This document shows positions 24,701 to 33,516 of a DNA stretch of 64,000 nucleotides, piece by piece (position 1 is the stretch's first letter; each line of letters starts with the position of its first letter). Made by a program: the position numbers and the translations under genes. The DNA is from Bryoerythrophyllum caledonicum (Eukaryota; Streptophyta; Bryopsida; Pottiales; Pottiaceae): NCBI GenBank assembly GCA_963971425.1, contig OZ020523.1:19635105-19699104 (forward strand), given 5' to 3'. The notes under the pieces were generated by a model that worked only from the letters and a program-made list of their open reading frames with translations, was not told the DNA's origin and made no database searches.

Positions 24701-27575
24701 TACAAGAACTTTTTGCAAGTAGACACTTCAATCTTTTGGATTGTTGAGTCCAGCCTACAAGTTGCACTCAATCTACCACTACATCTCCATGACATTTATG
24801 TTGCGGATATTACTAGATGCTATGAAACCATTCCTTTGGAAGGGGAGGATAACCTTTTAGATGCACTTAAATTTGTTATCACTATTGGATTCAAGCAAGC
24901 GGCTCTGTTACACCCAAAGACCACTACATTTCTTTGGGCGAAAATCGGGCAAGATGGCTCCACTGAAGTCGCTAAATGGGAATCTCGAATGCCCAAGTCT
25001 GGAAAGTGGATCAATGTGTCTCAGGACCGACTGATTCTTTTGCAAAATTGGCTCATACATAACTGTTATGTTATGCTAGGTGACAGAGTATGGAGACAAC
25101 GAACTAGAATCCCTATGGGATTTAGTTGCTCTCCAATCTGGTGTAATATCTACCTCTTATCATATGAAGTTCGCTTCATCCAACGTTTAGCTTTGTTGGG
25201 AAGAACTGATATCATGGCAAAGTTCCTGCATGCCTTCAGATACATAGACGATATTTGCTGGATCAACGTGGGGAACCCACTCGATTTTCTTTCCCCTTCG
25301 GAACCAAGGGTCGCCTCTAATCCATACTGGATCTATCCCCTGAATGTTCTGGAAATCAAATCTGAAGTTTCGGCTCACGATCCTAACAATCCTTACAGAG
25401 GAACGTTGGCGCATTTCATGAATATTGAGATGCAGCTTAATCTGGTTTCACCTTCTACTTTTTCAATGAGAAAGTATGATAAAAGGCGTTCTTTACCCTT
25501 TGCATACACTCAGTTCATTAAGTTCCAGTCAAATCGACCTGTGAAACAATCTTATAATACTATCCTCTCGCAAGTACTACCGATTCTGTATATCTCAAAC
25601 TGCACGGAGAATGCAGTTAATGAAATCAACCGGCTTATATATACCATGGTGGATAATGGTTTTCAAGATGCCAAACTACGTCAAATCATTCTGTCTTGGC
25701 TCCAAACAGGCTCCTTCCCAGACATTAGATTTGATATCAATCTTACTATTTGTCGTCTGTATGGATGACTTTTTTACCTTCGGGTAAGCCTGCTTAATGT
25801 ACTCTGATGGAACAGACTATTCTGTTCTTATTTTCTGCAATTAACTTACGATGTACCAGAGATGACTTCTTGACTCTCCCAGAGTCAAAGCGAGTGGTTC
25901 TACTTTGACGCCGAATAGTCGATGGCACGCAAAGTAGTATTACATAGTGAGAGACTGGTGTGCACTGCTTGTTACAAGAGTGATTACACACCAGTTCTCA
26001 CACTATTTGTAAGTAAACCTGTACGATTGCACACCAGGGGTCTTGGTGGCGGGTCTCTCTTTCTCGCTCTCTCTCTCTCTCCTGCTCAAAATGCAAAGGG
26101 GTCGGGAATTTTTTGAAACGCTATTACTGCCATCGTCTACATGCAATTGCACTCTACACACACTGATGCATTCTAACGCATACTTACAGCAAGACTGGCA
26201 TGCCGTTCGAGGGTTTTCATTCATGAGCATATGCTTTAAAATACCAGACAGGTATCTACATTGGCATGGTTCGTGTACGTGCTTTGATACCTGCTTATAG
26301 ATGGGTATAGCTTTTGAGGTTATATCTTTCAAGGGTATAGGCTCTAAATTACCGGCCAAGTATCAACATTGGCACGGTTCCGGTACATAACCAGTATAGG
26401 ACCAAGCTTCTGGAAACTTCTCTGGCGGCGTGATCTGACCCTACGTTCTCCACGATATCGACGTGGTCACTACAGTGACAACATATCACCAACTCATACC
26501 ACCAGAACTGGTGTTCTGAACACATACATCTTGTCAATCATGACTTGGATGCTTTTCTCATCATTTTCAGCGTACTCCAAGGAGCTCAGTTCACACTTAA
26601 GGGCATGCTCAGTACCTGCTTACGCACACCAGTCATCCAGTACACTCTTCAACATGTCGACAGGGAGAGGCACTCTGGACTAAGTGCTTCGGTCACAACT
26701 GTATTGTGTGGGAGGGTCTTTGGTTCGTGGGGACACGGTTTTTCAAGCTGCCGTCTATGTAGCGCATGCTGGCGGACGTCGTTGGTGACTGCCGAATATG
26801 GCGGAACACACACAAGTGGCGTGACCGCCTGCTGGCGAGGGCTGCAGTTTCTTAATTGGGTTTGGTGTCATGCTCGCGGTGTTGCATTCATGTTATGCTT
26901 ACATGAAAAGTTCTAACGTTTGCGTTTGGTTTTTGCGCTCAAATGTGTGACATCGATAACAAGATGGAGTTGGCTGAAGACACCTTGCATACGGATCACA
27001 ACTAACTTTGTGTTCGTTGTTTTCCATGGGTGCAGGTGAGGCCACTCCTTCACGTTTGGTGCAAACCACCGCAATTCGACTTACTGCACACAGGGTGCAG
27101 AGTGACTAGTTGCCATGTTCAGTTTACAAGCAGGCTGCTTAGTATTATTTTCGGCTTTTCTTTGAATGAATTGTTTCACGTCAGTTGTGGTACAGTAGTA
27201 GGATTGTTGAAACCCTTCCTCGCTATTCCACCCACATATACAGTACACTAATGCACTTGCATGGATAATCTGGTAGAACTTAGATCTTCCGCAAAACATG
27301 AAAGCTTGCTATTGATGATAAACGAGTTAGCTTGTTCCCACCCACCCACCCTGTTCTGGTCATGTACCGAACTGGTCTTTCCATTTCTGTCGTATAGTTC
27401 TATGATCTTTAGCGTTTTTGGTTCATATGCGTCTGATAATGTTATGTCCTTACAAGAACTTGATAGAAAGTGTTCTGAAAAGATCTGTATGGATCTACTC
27501 TCTCTCATCGCAGACCTGGAAGCCTTGAAAAAGAGCGGCAAACTTCACGAGATCCTCAAGCACATCCCACCATAA
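18739..27575 (+). CDS. CPYC-type (class I) glutaredoxin, 5' exon(s) not found
   Basis: Four exons with consistent phases encode the last 113 residues: 18739-18830, 19285-19373, 20045-20143 and 27514-27575 (TAA 27573-27575). Glutaredoxins reduce disulfides and glutathione-mixed disulfides using glutathione. The active site SKSYCPYCKKTKAIF spans the first splice junction; TVPQVFV (cis-Pro loop) and FIGGCSDLEAL (glutathione-binding GG) follow. The leading GCGDDPSHGEDIV resembles plant GRX forms with an N-terminal signal or membrane segment, but that exon was not located. Exon 2 has a 15-bp in-frame tandem duplication (19330-19344 / 19345-19359) adding KPRYI just before the conserved ELD. Intron 3 is 7.37 kb because a Penelope-like element sits in it, ending 8 nt before the last exon. 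The gene is convergent with the plastid protein gene, stop codons 77 bp apart. Whether splicing still works is unknown. Confidence 0.88.
19330..19359 (+). repeat. 15-bp in-frame tandem duplication inside glutaredoxin exon
   Basis: GCCACGATACATAAA is followed directly by GCCACGATACATAGA. It falls where the family has a single (V/Y)(V/I)ELD strand, so it adds five residues without breaking the frame. Confidence 0.85.
19883..19898. repeat. Perfect 16-bp palindrome in glutaredoxin intron 2
   Basis: GAGTATGTACATACTC is its own reverse complement and lies among several other GAGTA(T/C) words (19840-19900). Function unknown; probably chance within a low-complexity stretch. Confidence 0.6.
20333..21776 (+). 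repeat. Left pseudo-LTR of the Penelope-like element
   Basis: It begins in a (CT)n tract with an internal CGC, and ends ...GGATCTACTCTCTCT at 21776. The offset to the right copy is a constant 5729 bp from the ATG at 20362 to the end. It carries the presumed promoter and the first coding exon of ORF1 (ATG 21532). Short frames inside it are identical in the two copies but look incidental. Confidence 0.88.
21532..23588 (+). CDS. Penelope-like element ORF1 (coiled coil, basic RGG-like tail), spliced
   Basis: Exon 1 (21532-21798, in the left repeat) joins exon 2 (21852-23588) across a 53-bp intron with GT-AG ends and a CTAAC branch-like motif, keeping the frame and giving 667 residues. The ATG at 21822 that would open the downstream frame lies inside this intron, so I prefer the spliced form. 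Visible features: a Glu/Leu-rich coiled-coil stretch (EKLKAAHEVL...EEENEELEAAL), a middle region with WYLLNHLEAFFGEEHP, and a basic Gly/Arg/Asn/Ser-rich tail (GGFSGGRGAYNRNFRPKP) that could bind RNA. I do not recognise the fold. By position it should be a Gag-like RNA-binding protein; that is inference. Confidence 0.7.
23531..25768 (+). CDS. Penelope-like reverse transcriptase (ORF2)
   Basis: The frame is open from 23531 and overlaps ORF1 by 58 nt in the -1 frame. Its first ATG is at 24014, so expression by frameshift or reinitiation is likely. Counting from the TTG at 23573 (731 residues): MATYKIHKSKYRWL at about 327-340 (the PK-H-K..R block of Penelope RTs), motif A DITRCYETIP at 412-421, motif B IPMGFSCSPIW at 513-523, catalytic YIDD at 557-560, then the primer-grip-like region. 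Only about 170 residues follow YIDD, so no C-terminal GIY-YIG endonuclease is present, and I see none at the N-terminus. It looks intact and would copy the element's RNA. Telomerase-like or other RT origin is a weaker alternative. Confidence 0.75.
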   Translation, partial: TTQHQDFTQGPSVGLELGLISFHGHVCADCPDRIITTDNYERRKISRSKDTERLRYIGLKYCSRALEWINVRHSIYEVLCHFALDNVVSLDTLAFSWSYDRSLATKFYRPSVVFKNFLFLHLLNENAKCACTSAKRLSPFLDVLTASESSDFSKSCTHVRSMDLNIVQHPLLRRALSLGLNHIPLKPTAFAPAIEVTVDAFSQISQILGLSALGLDLENAKAFLVQLCLNKLRLAAKANKFGFKVTGQFLLDIPAVRNELEWLTDNLYISGLDKAGNNACFMCIRHIRLQALQRLMGTDFVPCKTGPVWRLQTSIFDQLVQELGIILPEIPVSHNALPFLMATYKIHKSKYRWLTNAYETVFTNIASLLTRSTIAVLDSFKLWAKNTLVGYKNFLQVDTSIFWIVESSLQVALNLPLHLHDIYVADITRCYETIPLEGEDNLLDALKFVITIGFKQAALLHPKTTTFLWAKIGQDGSTEVAKWESRMPKSGKWINVSQDRLILLQNWLIHNCYVMLGDRVWRQRTRIPMGFSCSPIWCNIYLLSYEVRFIQRLALLGRTDIMAKFLHAFRYIDDICWINVGNPLDFLSPSEPRVASNPYWIYPLNVLEIKSEVSAHDPNNPYRGTLAHFMNIEMQLNLVSPSTFSMRKYDKRRSLPFAYTQFIKFQSNRPVKQSYNTILSQVLPILYISNCTENAVNEINRLIYTMVDNGFQDAKLRQIILSWLQTGSFPDIRFDINLTICRLYG
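25769..26062 (+). other. Element 3' spacer with two stem-loops
   Basis: Between ORF2 and the right repeat lie a perfect hairpin TTGACTCT-CCC-AGAGTCAA (25870-25888) and a longer imperfect one whose arms are about 25944-25962 and 25987-26006 (ACTGGTGTG / CACACCAGT core). They could be RNA structures used for template recognition or 3'-end formation (inference). No hammerhead ribozyme core was found here. Confidence 0.6.
26063..27505 (+). repeat. Right pseudo-LTR of the Penelope-like element
   Basis: Near-identical copy of 20333-21776. Its ORF1 exon frame (ATG 27261) runs without a stop through the element boundary at 27505, across the 3' splice site and in frame into the glutaredoxin's last exon, giving a 104-codon open frame ending at the glutaredoxin stop. 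The tract ACTCTCTCT at its end now serves as the polypyrimidine tract of the glutaredoxin's last intron. Confidence 0.88.
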
Positions 27576-27652
27576 AACACACCAGAAAGGAGAGCAGACA
27601 ATGCAGGAAGGTTGTATATTCATGGACTAGATAGATACAAGTACAAAAAAAA
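27576..27652. other. Convergent intergenic region
   Basis: Only 77 bp separate the stop codons of the glutaredoxin (+) and plastid protein (-) genes, so the 3' UTRs almost certainly overlap. Confidence 0.8.
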
Positions 27653-29298
27653 TCAGGTGGTTCTTTGTTTTACCGGTTGCCGCTTTCTCCAGTCATTGAC
27701 GAGCTTGATGACTTGCCATAATCCACCATTTGCGAAGTGAGGGACACTGACCCGGCCCCAAATGGGAAGGTATGGGCCGATGAACTTCAAGGCGGCGAAG
27801 AACAAACCTAGTGCAACCAGGTGCCAAGCTACCTTCCCTTTAGTCTGCACACGACAAAGCAACATGATATTAGAAAAAATAACACGAAGACAAAGAGAGA
27901 TCTTCAAAAAAACACTGGAAAAAGAAAGGATTTACTTCGTTAATGTCCCATATGCAGAGTGATATTCGATGCATTTGGTACCAAAGAGAAAGGTCGTTAG
28001 AACCACAGATTCTCTTCTGACTTTACTCATGGATTTAAGCCCCAGCTTCTCTTTCTGTAACTCAGCTCATGAGAAATGATGTCATGGAAATAAAAGAAGG
28101 GATTGCTTCCTAAAGCTCCCAAGGGATTGTATGTACAGAGACATTGATCTCTGGTCTTTGGTACCAAAGAACTCAAATCATACTCATATCACACTCCCAT
28201 TGATCTAATCAGAAACCAATAACTCATATCATATGACCAAACAACTCATATCATACTCCCATTGATCTGATACCTCTTAACCCTAAACCCTAGCACTTCC
28301 TAGATCTGATACCCTAAACCCTAAATGACAGCCACTTCAGATGTTGATTCACTCCAAATACAAGACATGGTCGAGAGGGAGATGAAGAGAGAGATATCAG
28401 AGAATAATGCAAGTTTGATACAAGAAGGAAAAACTGTGCATGCTCGAGAGGTAGAAGAAGAAGAGAAAATGCAAGTTGTTGACCTCGAATTCCGAGCAGA
28501 GTTCCATGGCGGGATCCTTCATCATGCCCGCGAACGCAGCGCCGCCCACCAGCCCCGCCACGATGATGAACACCTTCTCCTGCAGCAACGTGTACGAGAT
28601 CTCGCTCAGCATCGACACCGCCAGCACCGGCACCGCCAGCCACTTGCCCACCGTCCAGAAGTTGTACACCACCCTCTGCACGAACAGGTTCCACGCCGTG
28701 CCCCAGGGGAACGCCCGGATGGGCTCCGGCGCATGGGCCATCACGTTGGCCAAGGTTGCATTCTTCTTGTGCTCTCCGGTGGTTTGCTCCGCGTTGTTGC
28801 CGAAAGTGGAGGACACGCATCGCACCGGGGAGCGTGGTCGTCTCGAGGAGAGGGAGCGGTAAGGCAGTTGTCGCAGAACAAAAGAACACTGCAACAAAGT
28901 GTTGGATTAGCAAGATTAACAGAAACTCCGAAAACCCTCGACAGGTTCAGCCTCTGAAAATCAAATTCTGAGAGGAAAAACCCTAAATTGAACCAATTCG
29001 GTAAAAAAATATTTAAAAAAACAGGGCTGAGGAACGAGACGTACCTGATCAAACCCTAAATTGAACCGATACGATAAAACCCAGAAAAAACTCGGGTTGA
29101 GGAAACAGACGAGATGGATGAAGTACCTGATTAAACCCTAAATTGAACAGATATGGTAAAACCCAGAAAAAACTCGGGTTGAGGAAACAGAAGAGATGGA
29201 TGAAGTACCTGATTAAGCCTGGAATTGCAGCTCCTGGAGGACGAGGGGGTGAGCGAGGTGGAATGTAGCAGCGCGAGGCGGTGGCATTGCGTCGCCAT
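27653..29298 (-). CDS. Plastid-targeted three-helix membrane protein, function unknown
   Basis: Three exons on the minus strand: 29298-29209, 28888-28484 and 27844-27653 (stop TGA), all phase 0 with GT-AG introns, giving 228 residues. The first 50 or so residues are rich in Ser, Thr, Arg and Cys with no acidic residue, like a chloroplast transit peptide. A soluble stretch follows, then FPWGTAWNLFVQRVV, hydrophobic segments at about 111-131, 136-153 and 172-188, and a conserved-looking C-terminus (PYLPIWGRVSVPHFANGGLW). I recognise the type (conserved plastid membrane protein of plants) but cannot assign a name with confidence. The 5' splice site of intron 1 sits in an 82-bp tandem repeat. A run of telo-box motifs lies upstream at 29482-29503. 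Start choice rests on this being the ATG that gives the transit peptide and matching phase; TTG-started frames downstream are exon 2 itself. Confidence 0.85.
28260..28324. repeat. Telomere-like CCCTAAA words in intron 2 of the plastid protein gene
   Basis: AACCCTAAACCCTA and ACCCTAAACCCTAAA occur about 30 bp apart, inside the intron 27845-28483. Plant-type telomere heptamers or telo-boxes; no function can be shown. Confidence 0.6.
28960..29209 (-). repeat. 82-bp tandem repeat spanning a 5' splice site
   Basis: The word CCTGAT(C/T)AA starts at 29044, 29126 and 29208, exactly 82 bp apart, followed in each full unit by AACCCTAAATTGAAC and ACCCAGAAAAAACTCGGGTT; a more diverged unit precedes at about 28970. 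On the minus strand each junction reads (A/G)ATCAGGTAC, that is, the exon 1 donor site CAG/GTAC is copied into the intron. Confidence 0.85.
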
Positions 29299-29481
29299 TG
29301 CTGGCGGTCCTTCGGAGCACTGCCCTGGGAGACGGAAAGCGAGCGGGATTGAGAGTTTTAGAGGTCGGTGCGGTGGTGCGGAGGTCCAGAACCCGGTGGC
29401 GAGGGATTGAAGACGCGGAGGAATCGAAGGCGCCGGGGACGCGACGGCAATCTCTCGCGAGAGTAGAGCGTGGAAGGTTGC

Positions 29482-29503
29482 AAAACCCTAAACCCTAAAC
29501 CCT
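29482..29503 (-). promoter_or_regulatory. Telo-box cluster upstream of the plastid protein gene
   Basis: Three tandem AAACCCTA units about 185 bp upstream of the ATG at 29298. Telo-boxes are known in promoters and leaders of plant genes for translation and plastid biogenesis; activity here is inference. Confidence 0.5.
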
Positions 29504-32500
29504 GGCGCAGGGCTTTACAAGCTCTGCAGGGATCATGTTCCGCTTCTGGATATGGTCACTGAAGACGTTGGTAGGATGGATGGATGGATGAATTGATGGA
29601 TGGATTCTTTTCATCCGTGTTAGTCGATAGGTTGAGATTTCTTGAGAGATTATACATTCATTGAGATTTCTTTGAGAAGAGGGATTTCATAGTGTTTTTA
29701 GGGATGAATTAACCCTGTAATTGTACCATGTTTGTTTTCGGGGTCGATATTGGTGTATTTGTGGTGAGATTTCCTCCTGTGTAAGTTGGATGCACTTTTT
29801 TTTGGTTGAAATGTGTCTGGCAGTAGTGAATATTCTTCAAATGGAACTATTCAATGATTTTGTGAGGTGTGGTCAACGTGAAATGTACTCTTGTATTGGT
29901 GTTGGTGTGCATTATCTACTAGCTGTTGTGCATGATCAATTGCACTTGTGGGTTCTTTTGAGCCTTGTGGATACCTCCGGTATGAAAGGATTAATCATTG
30001 GGGCTTAACAAGGTGAACTTGCAAAAATTATGTAGCGCCACTATTTCGACTGATTTTTAGAGGCATTGGATAAGTGAAGCATATATTTTTTAAATTAGCA
30101 ATGAATAGAGGTTTAGAAATCACTAACGCTCATTTTAATCTCTTAGTAACTTGATTCATTCTTGTATAGATTGAAAGTTCAGATGGTCAGAATAAAGGTT
30201 CATGCTTCTTGAAGTAGAAATAACAAAATGAGAGAAAAAACAATGATCCCTTGTGTGTTTATAAAGATGAAAGTTGTTTTCTTCACCTTCGCTAAAAAAG
30301 CTTAGAAAACTTTGACTCATCCTGGAGGGAAAGGTTTACACTATGGAAGGTCTCATTTTCTTGACGATATTAGATTGAATAATGTTACTTACTTGTATTA
30401 AAAATCTCATATTCAATAGAGGGTTGTTACATTGGATTTGCGTTGAAATTTGTAGCCTTGTGAAACATGGTATTGATGGTATATACTCAATGGCTTTTAG
30501 CTTTGTATAATAGAGGTTTCTATGAAGTTTGAATTGTATAATCAGAACATTACATTGAAGGATAGAAAATACTTGTATGCAAAAAAATTTAAATGTAATT
30601 TCAATATTTTGAACATTCCCTTCATTTAAAGACTAGCTAAAACAAAGAATGGCTATAGCTTGATATCACTTCTCTCCAAACGTGATGAAAAGGATCACCA
30701 ACACGATATAAAATCAAGTATTGCACAAATATTTTGATTTTAAGGTGGTGGCCTAACAAGGAATTTAGTTCATAAACTGACAAGCCAAGAAAGTAATTTT
30801 GTGAAAAACTTAAACATGTTAAATACTTGAACATTGATGTCCAGATTGGTAGAGTGCAACAGGCGAACAAGCGATGAGGTGGAGGTGGATGAATGGATAG
30901 GTTTACTGAAGAAGATGAGAAAAAAGGGTTTCTTAGGGTAAAATACTCTCCATGCAAAGTGTTGGGATGCTAACCCTACAACTTCTAGAGGCAAGCACGT
31001 TTGCACTTGACGGTACAAATGTAGGTATGGAGGAGGCCGATTGGAGTGCGATATGTGGCCATTAAGGCTCATGTGCGCAAGCCTAATGTCCACATCATTC
31101 TCCGCATTGTCCTCTCAAAATGAAGTTTGGACAGTCATCAACCACTTCCTCCACGCTTCTATGCCCAAGATCACTCTACTAGATATAGATGGGCATCCTA
31201 TGGTTGTGCGGTGGTGCCACCTCACAATTGAGGAGCAACGAGGGGAATTCATTTTTGTTCCTAAGTTGAGAGTTGTGGTTCTATTGGTTTTCAAGGGAGA
31301 ATTTTAGCATGGAATGGTAAGGCTCTGAGGGTTACGTGAGCCTTGGAGAAGGACTCAAATGCGGAGATTTAAGGTATCATGAAGAATGAATGAGGTGCGT
31401 GAGGTGATGGGGCTTGCCTATGTGTTTGCTTTGTTGTTTTATCTCTCTTTTTGTTTTATCTACTACCTAGTTTTTGTACGTTGATGTTCCTCGGTTGAGT
31501 GGTCATGAGTTTTTGCTGATTGGGGCTAGAAATGCAGAGGGAGTTTGTCTCAATTGCAGCTTGAGTCGTTGGAGAGCACAATGAAGAAGGTGTTCTTTAA
31601 TGGAGTTTTTACTCTTAGTAAGGTGCAATTAGAGCTTCTATTTTGTTTTCAAAATTTGCGATGTACAATATTGTAGTGGAGTGAGATATATTTTGGGAGC
31701 ACGTCCGACTTTGTGAAGGAGGGGGTGATTTTTTTATTTTTTTTACTCTGTGAAGCTTTTGAAAACCTAGATCAGGAATTTTTTCTTGGTTTTTTCATTT
31801 GTGCTTTTGGAATGTTGGTGTTTGTGTTGATTGCCATGCATCGTGGTGCTCACCTGTGGTGGCAATAGAAAAGATTGCAAGTAGAGAAGAGAATTGTTGG
31901 AAATGCCCGGGCTTGCGCCATTGCTTTTGAGTGTGCATGTGTTGCAAGATCGATTGCTACTCAAAATGTGAGCTCAAAAACACATTCCAAAACTTTCAAG
32001 TAGTGGCAGATCTTGCAAATTGTATATGACCATCCCCACCATGTTCCCACGTTCCTTGTCCCTCAAAGTATCGAGTTGAGATTGTCCTTGCCCCCTTTGG
32101 GACAATTGATCAATATACTAGTAATAAGAAAAGCAATAACAAATTGAGGAGATAGGGAGTGTGTAGGAAAAGTGGCGTTGAAAAACACTGGAAGGAGCCT
32201 CTTAAATGACTCTAGTTTATCTCTATGCACATTGCATGGTTATGAGAGGCGGGCATGGATCGTGGGCGGTAGATGTAGATTGGTTAGAGGGGATGGTAAG
32301 CACGAGGCAACGGATTACTTGATCTTTGGCATCGATGGGCTGCCCACGGGGTGGCAGTAGGAACAACAACAAGTTGACCCTAAACCCTGCTCTATATGCG
32401 CCAATCTCAACCTCCTTACTATGACCAGGCTCCAAAGATGGGTGTGGTTGTTTTAAGGCTCTATCACCACCAACATTGAGCTCACAACCATGGATCAAAG

Positions 32501-33258
32501 GTTTGCAAAACATTATCCACGTGGTTTAAGGACTTCCTAGTTTTTTATCAGATTTTCTACTACGTTGTAATTGAATTGTAGGTTGATTTTCATATTTCTT
32601 TCCACTTAAACAAAGAAGAAAAGAGGGAGAAAGAGACAAAGAAGATTTCTTTTAAAAGATAGATAGTAATTTTAACATTTGCACATACATTATGAAGGTT
32701 AAGGATAGGGATGAATAAAGACTTGAAGCAACAATTAAACTTAGATATGAAAAAATAAAATAATAAAGATTGAATGGAAGGATTTTTTTGGAGAATCAAG
32801 TCAAAAGTACAAAGGATATTGATGAGGTCATTTGTCAATTTCCAAGTCAATGGAAGACTTCCGGTACTTTCAAATATTAAAATTTGCTATTGGTCCTATC
32901 CTTGTTGCTATGGAGCATAAATACATAAGACCGTATGTTTGGCTTAGTTTCGGCATCTGATTGCTGAAAAAAAAAAATATAATCCTTCCGCATGCATTTG
33001 GACATGATAGGTATCACCCATGTATTACAAAGATAACATCTAGATATTACACGGATATTGCCTAGACAAATCTTCTGAACTTTTTGAAACACTAAACATT
33101 TTCCATTTTGAATTAATTATGTATGAAATTGACCCAAATGTAGGGTAAATGCTATCACATTTCAAATGTTAAATTTAGCTAAAGGTGACCTACACTTTGT
33201 CGAAATGACAAGAATGGAAAGAAATAATTCTTCATATTAGTTCTAGAATATCCAATCT
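29504..33258. other. Non-genic stretch
   Basis: A GGAT microsatellite at 29574-29606 lies in the divergent upstream region. Beyond it I see no gene: frames are short, without recognisable motifs or splice support. AT content is high throughout. Confidence 0.45.
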
Positions 33259-33402
33259 AAGAAGAAGAAGAACGCCGGTCTCCGAAGGAGTCGGCGAGAA
33301 TAAAGTGTCTGTTCGTTCCACCACTAAGACCATGCCCACTGGACCAGGAATTAGTGGTATGGAACTACTTCCCCCTCTCGAGGGTAGACACTATGTAACC
33401 AG
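33259..33402 (-). repeat. LINE 3' tail (hairpin plus TTC repeat)
   Basis: On the minus strand: GTGTCTACCCTCGAGAGG, the CCAGTGGGCATGGTCTTAGT segment, a CGCC(G/A)..GGCG hairpin with a TTC-type loop, then TTCTTCTTCTT. Shared with three other loci in this window and the SINEs. Confidence 0.85.
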
Positions 33403-33516
33403 TAGCAAGAACACATAAGTAACGAGTAGCAAGAACATAAAAGTAACCTACCGGCAGTTGAAAGTGTCGTTCAAATTTTGAGAGAGAGAGATGTTTGAAG
33501 GTGTGTGAGAGCAGTT

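Larger units (their letters stand above)
20333..27505 (+). mobile_element. Penelope-like retroelement inserted in glutaredoxin intron 3
   Basis: Two direct repeats of about 1.44 kb (20333-21776 and 26063-27505) enclose two long frames: ORF1 (spliced, starting in the left repeat) and ORF2 (reverse transcriptase). The repeats lack the TG...CA ends of LTRs; both edges are CT microsatellite. The RT has Penelope-type motifs and there is no integrase, protease, APE or GIY-YIG domain. Penelope-like elements are known for such pseudo-LTR arrangements and for keeping introns. The repeats differ by one CT unit and one substitution (21746 T, 27475 C) in what I compared, so the insertion is very recent. 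It has the same orientation as the gene. Confidence 0.75.

Noticed and set aside
20333-27505. Classical LTR retrotransposon
   Set aside because: Repeats lack TG...CA ends, and there is no protease, integrase, RNase H or primer-binding site evident; the RT motifs are Penelope-like.
20333-27505. Hammerhead ribozyme in the pseudo-LTRs
   Set aside because: I looked for the CTGATGA ... GAAA core; near matches (for example around 21585-21600 and 21695-21705) lack one or both core parts.
28325-28957. 210-codon plus-strand frame opposite the plastid protein gene
   Set aside because: It is antisense to exon 2 of the minus-strand gene, whose protein has transit peptide, membrane helices and matching splice phases.
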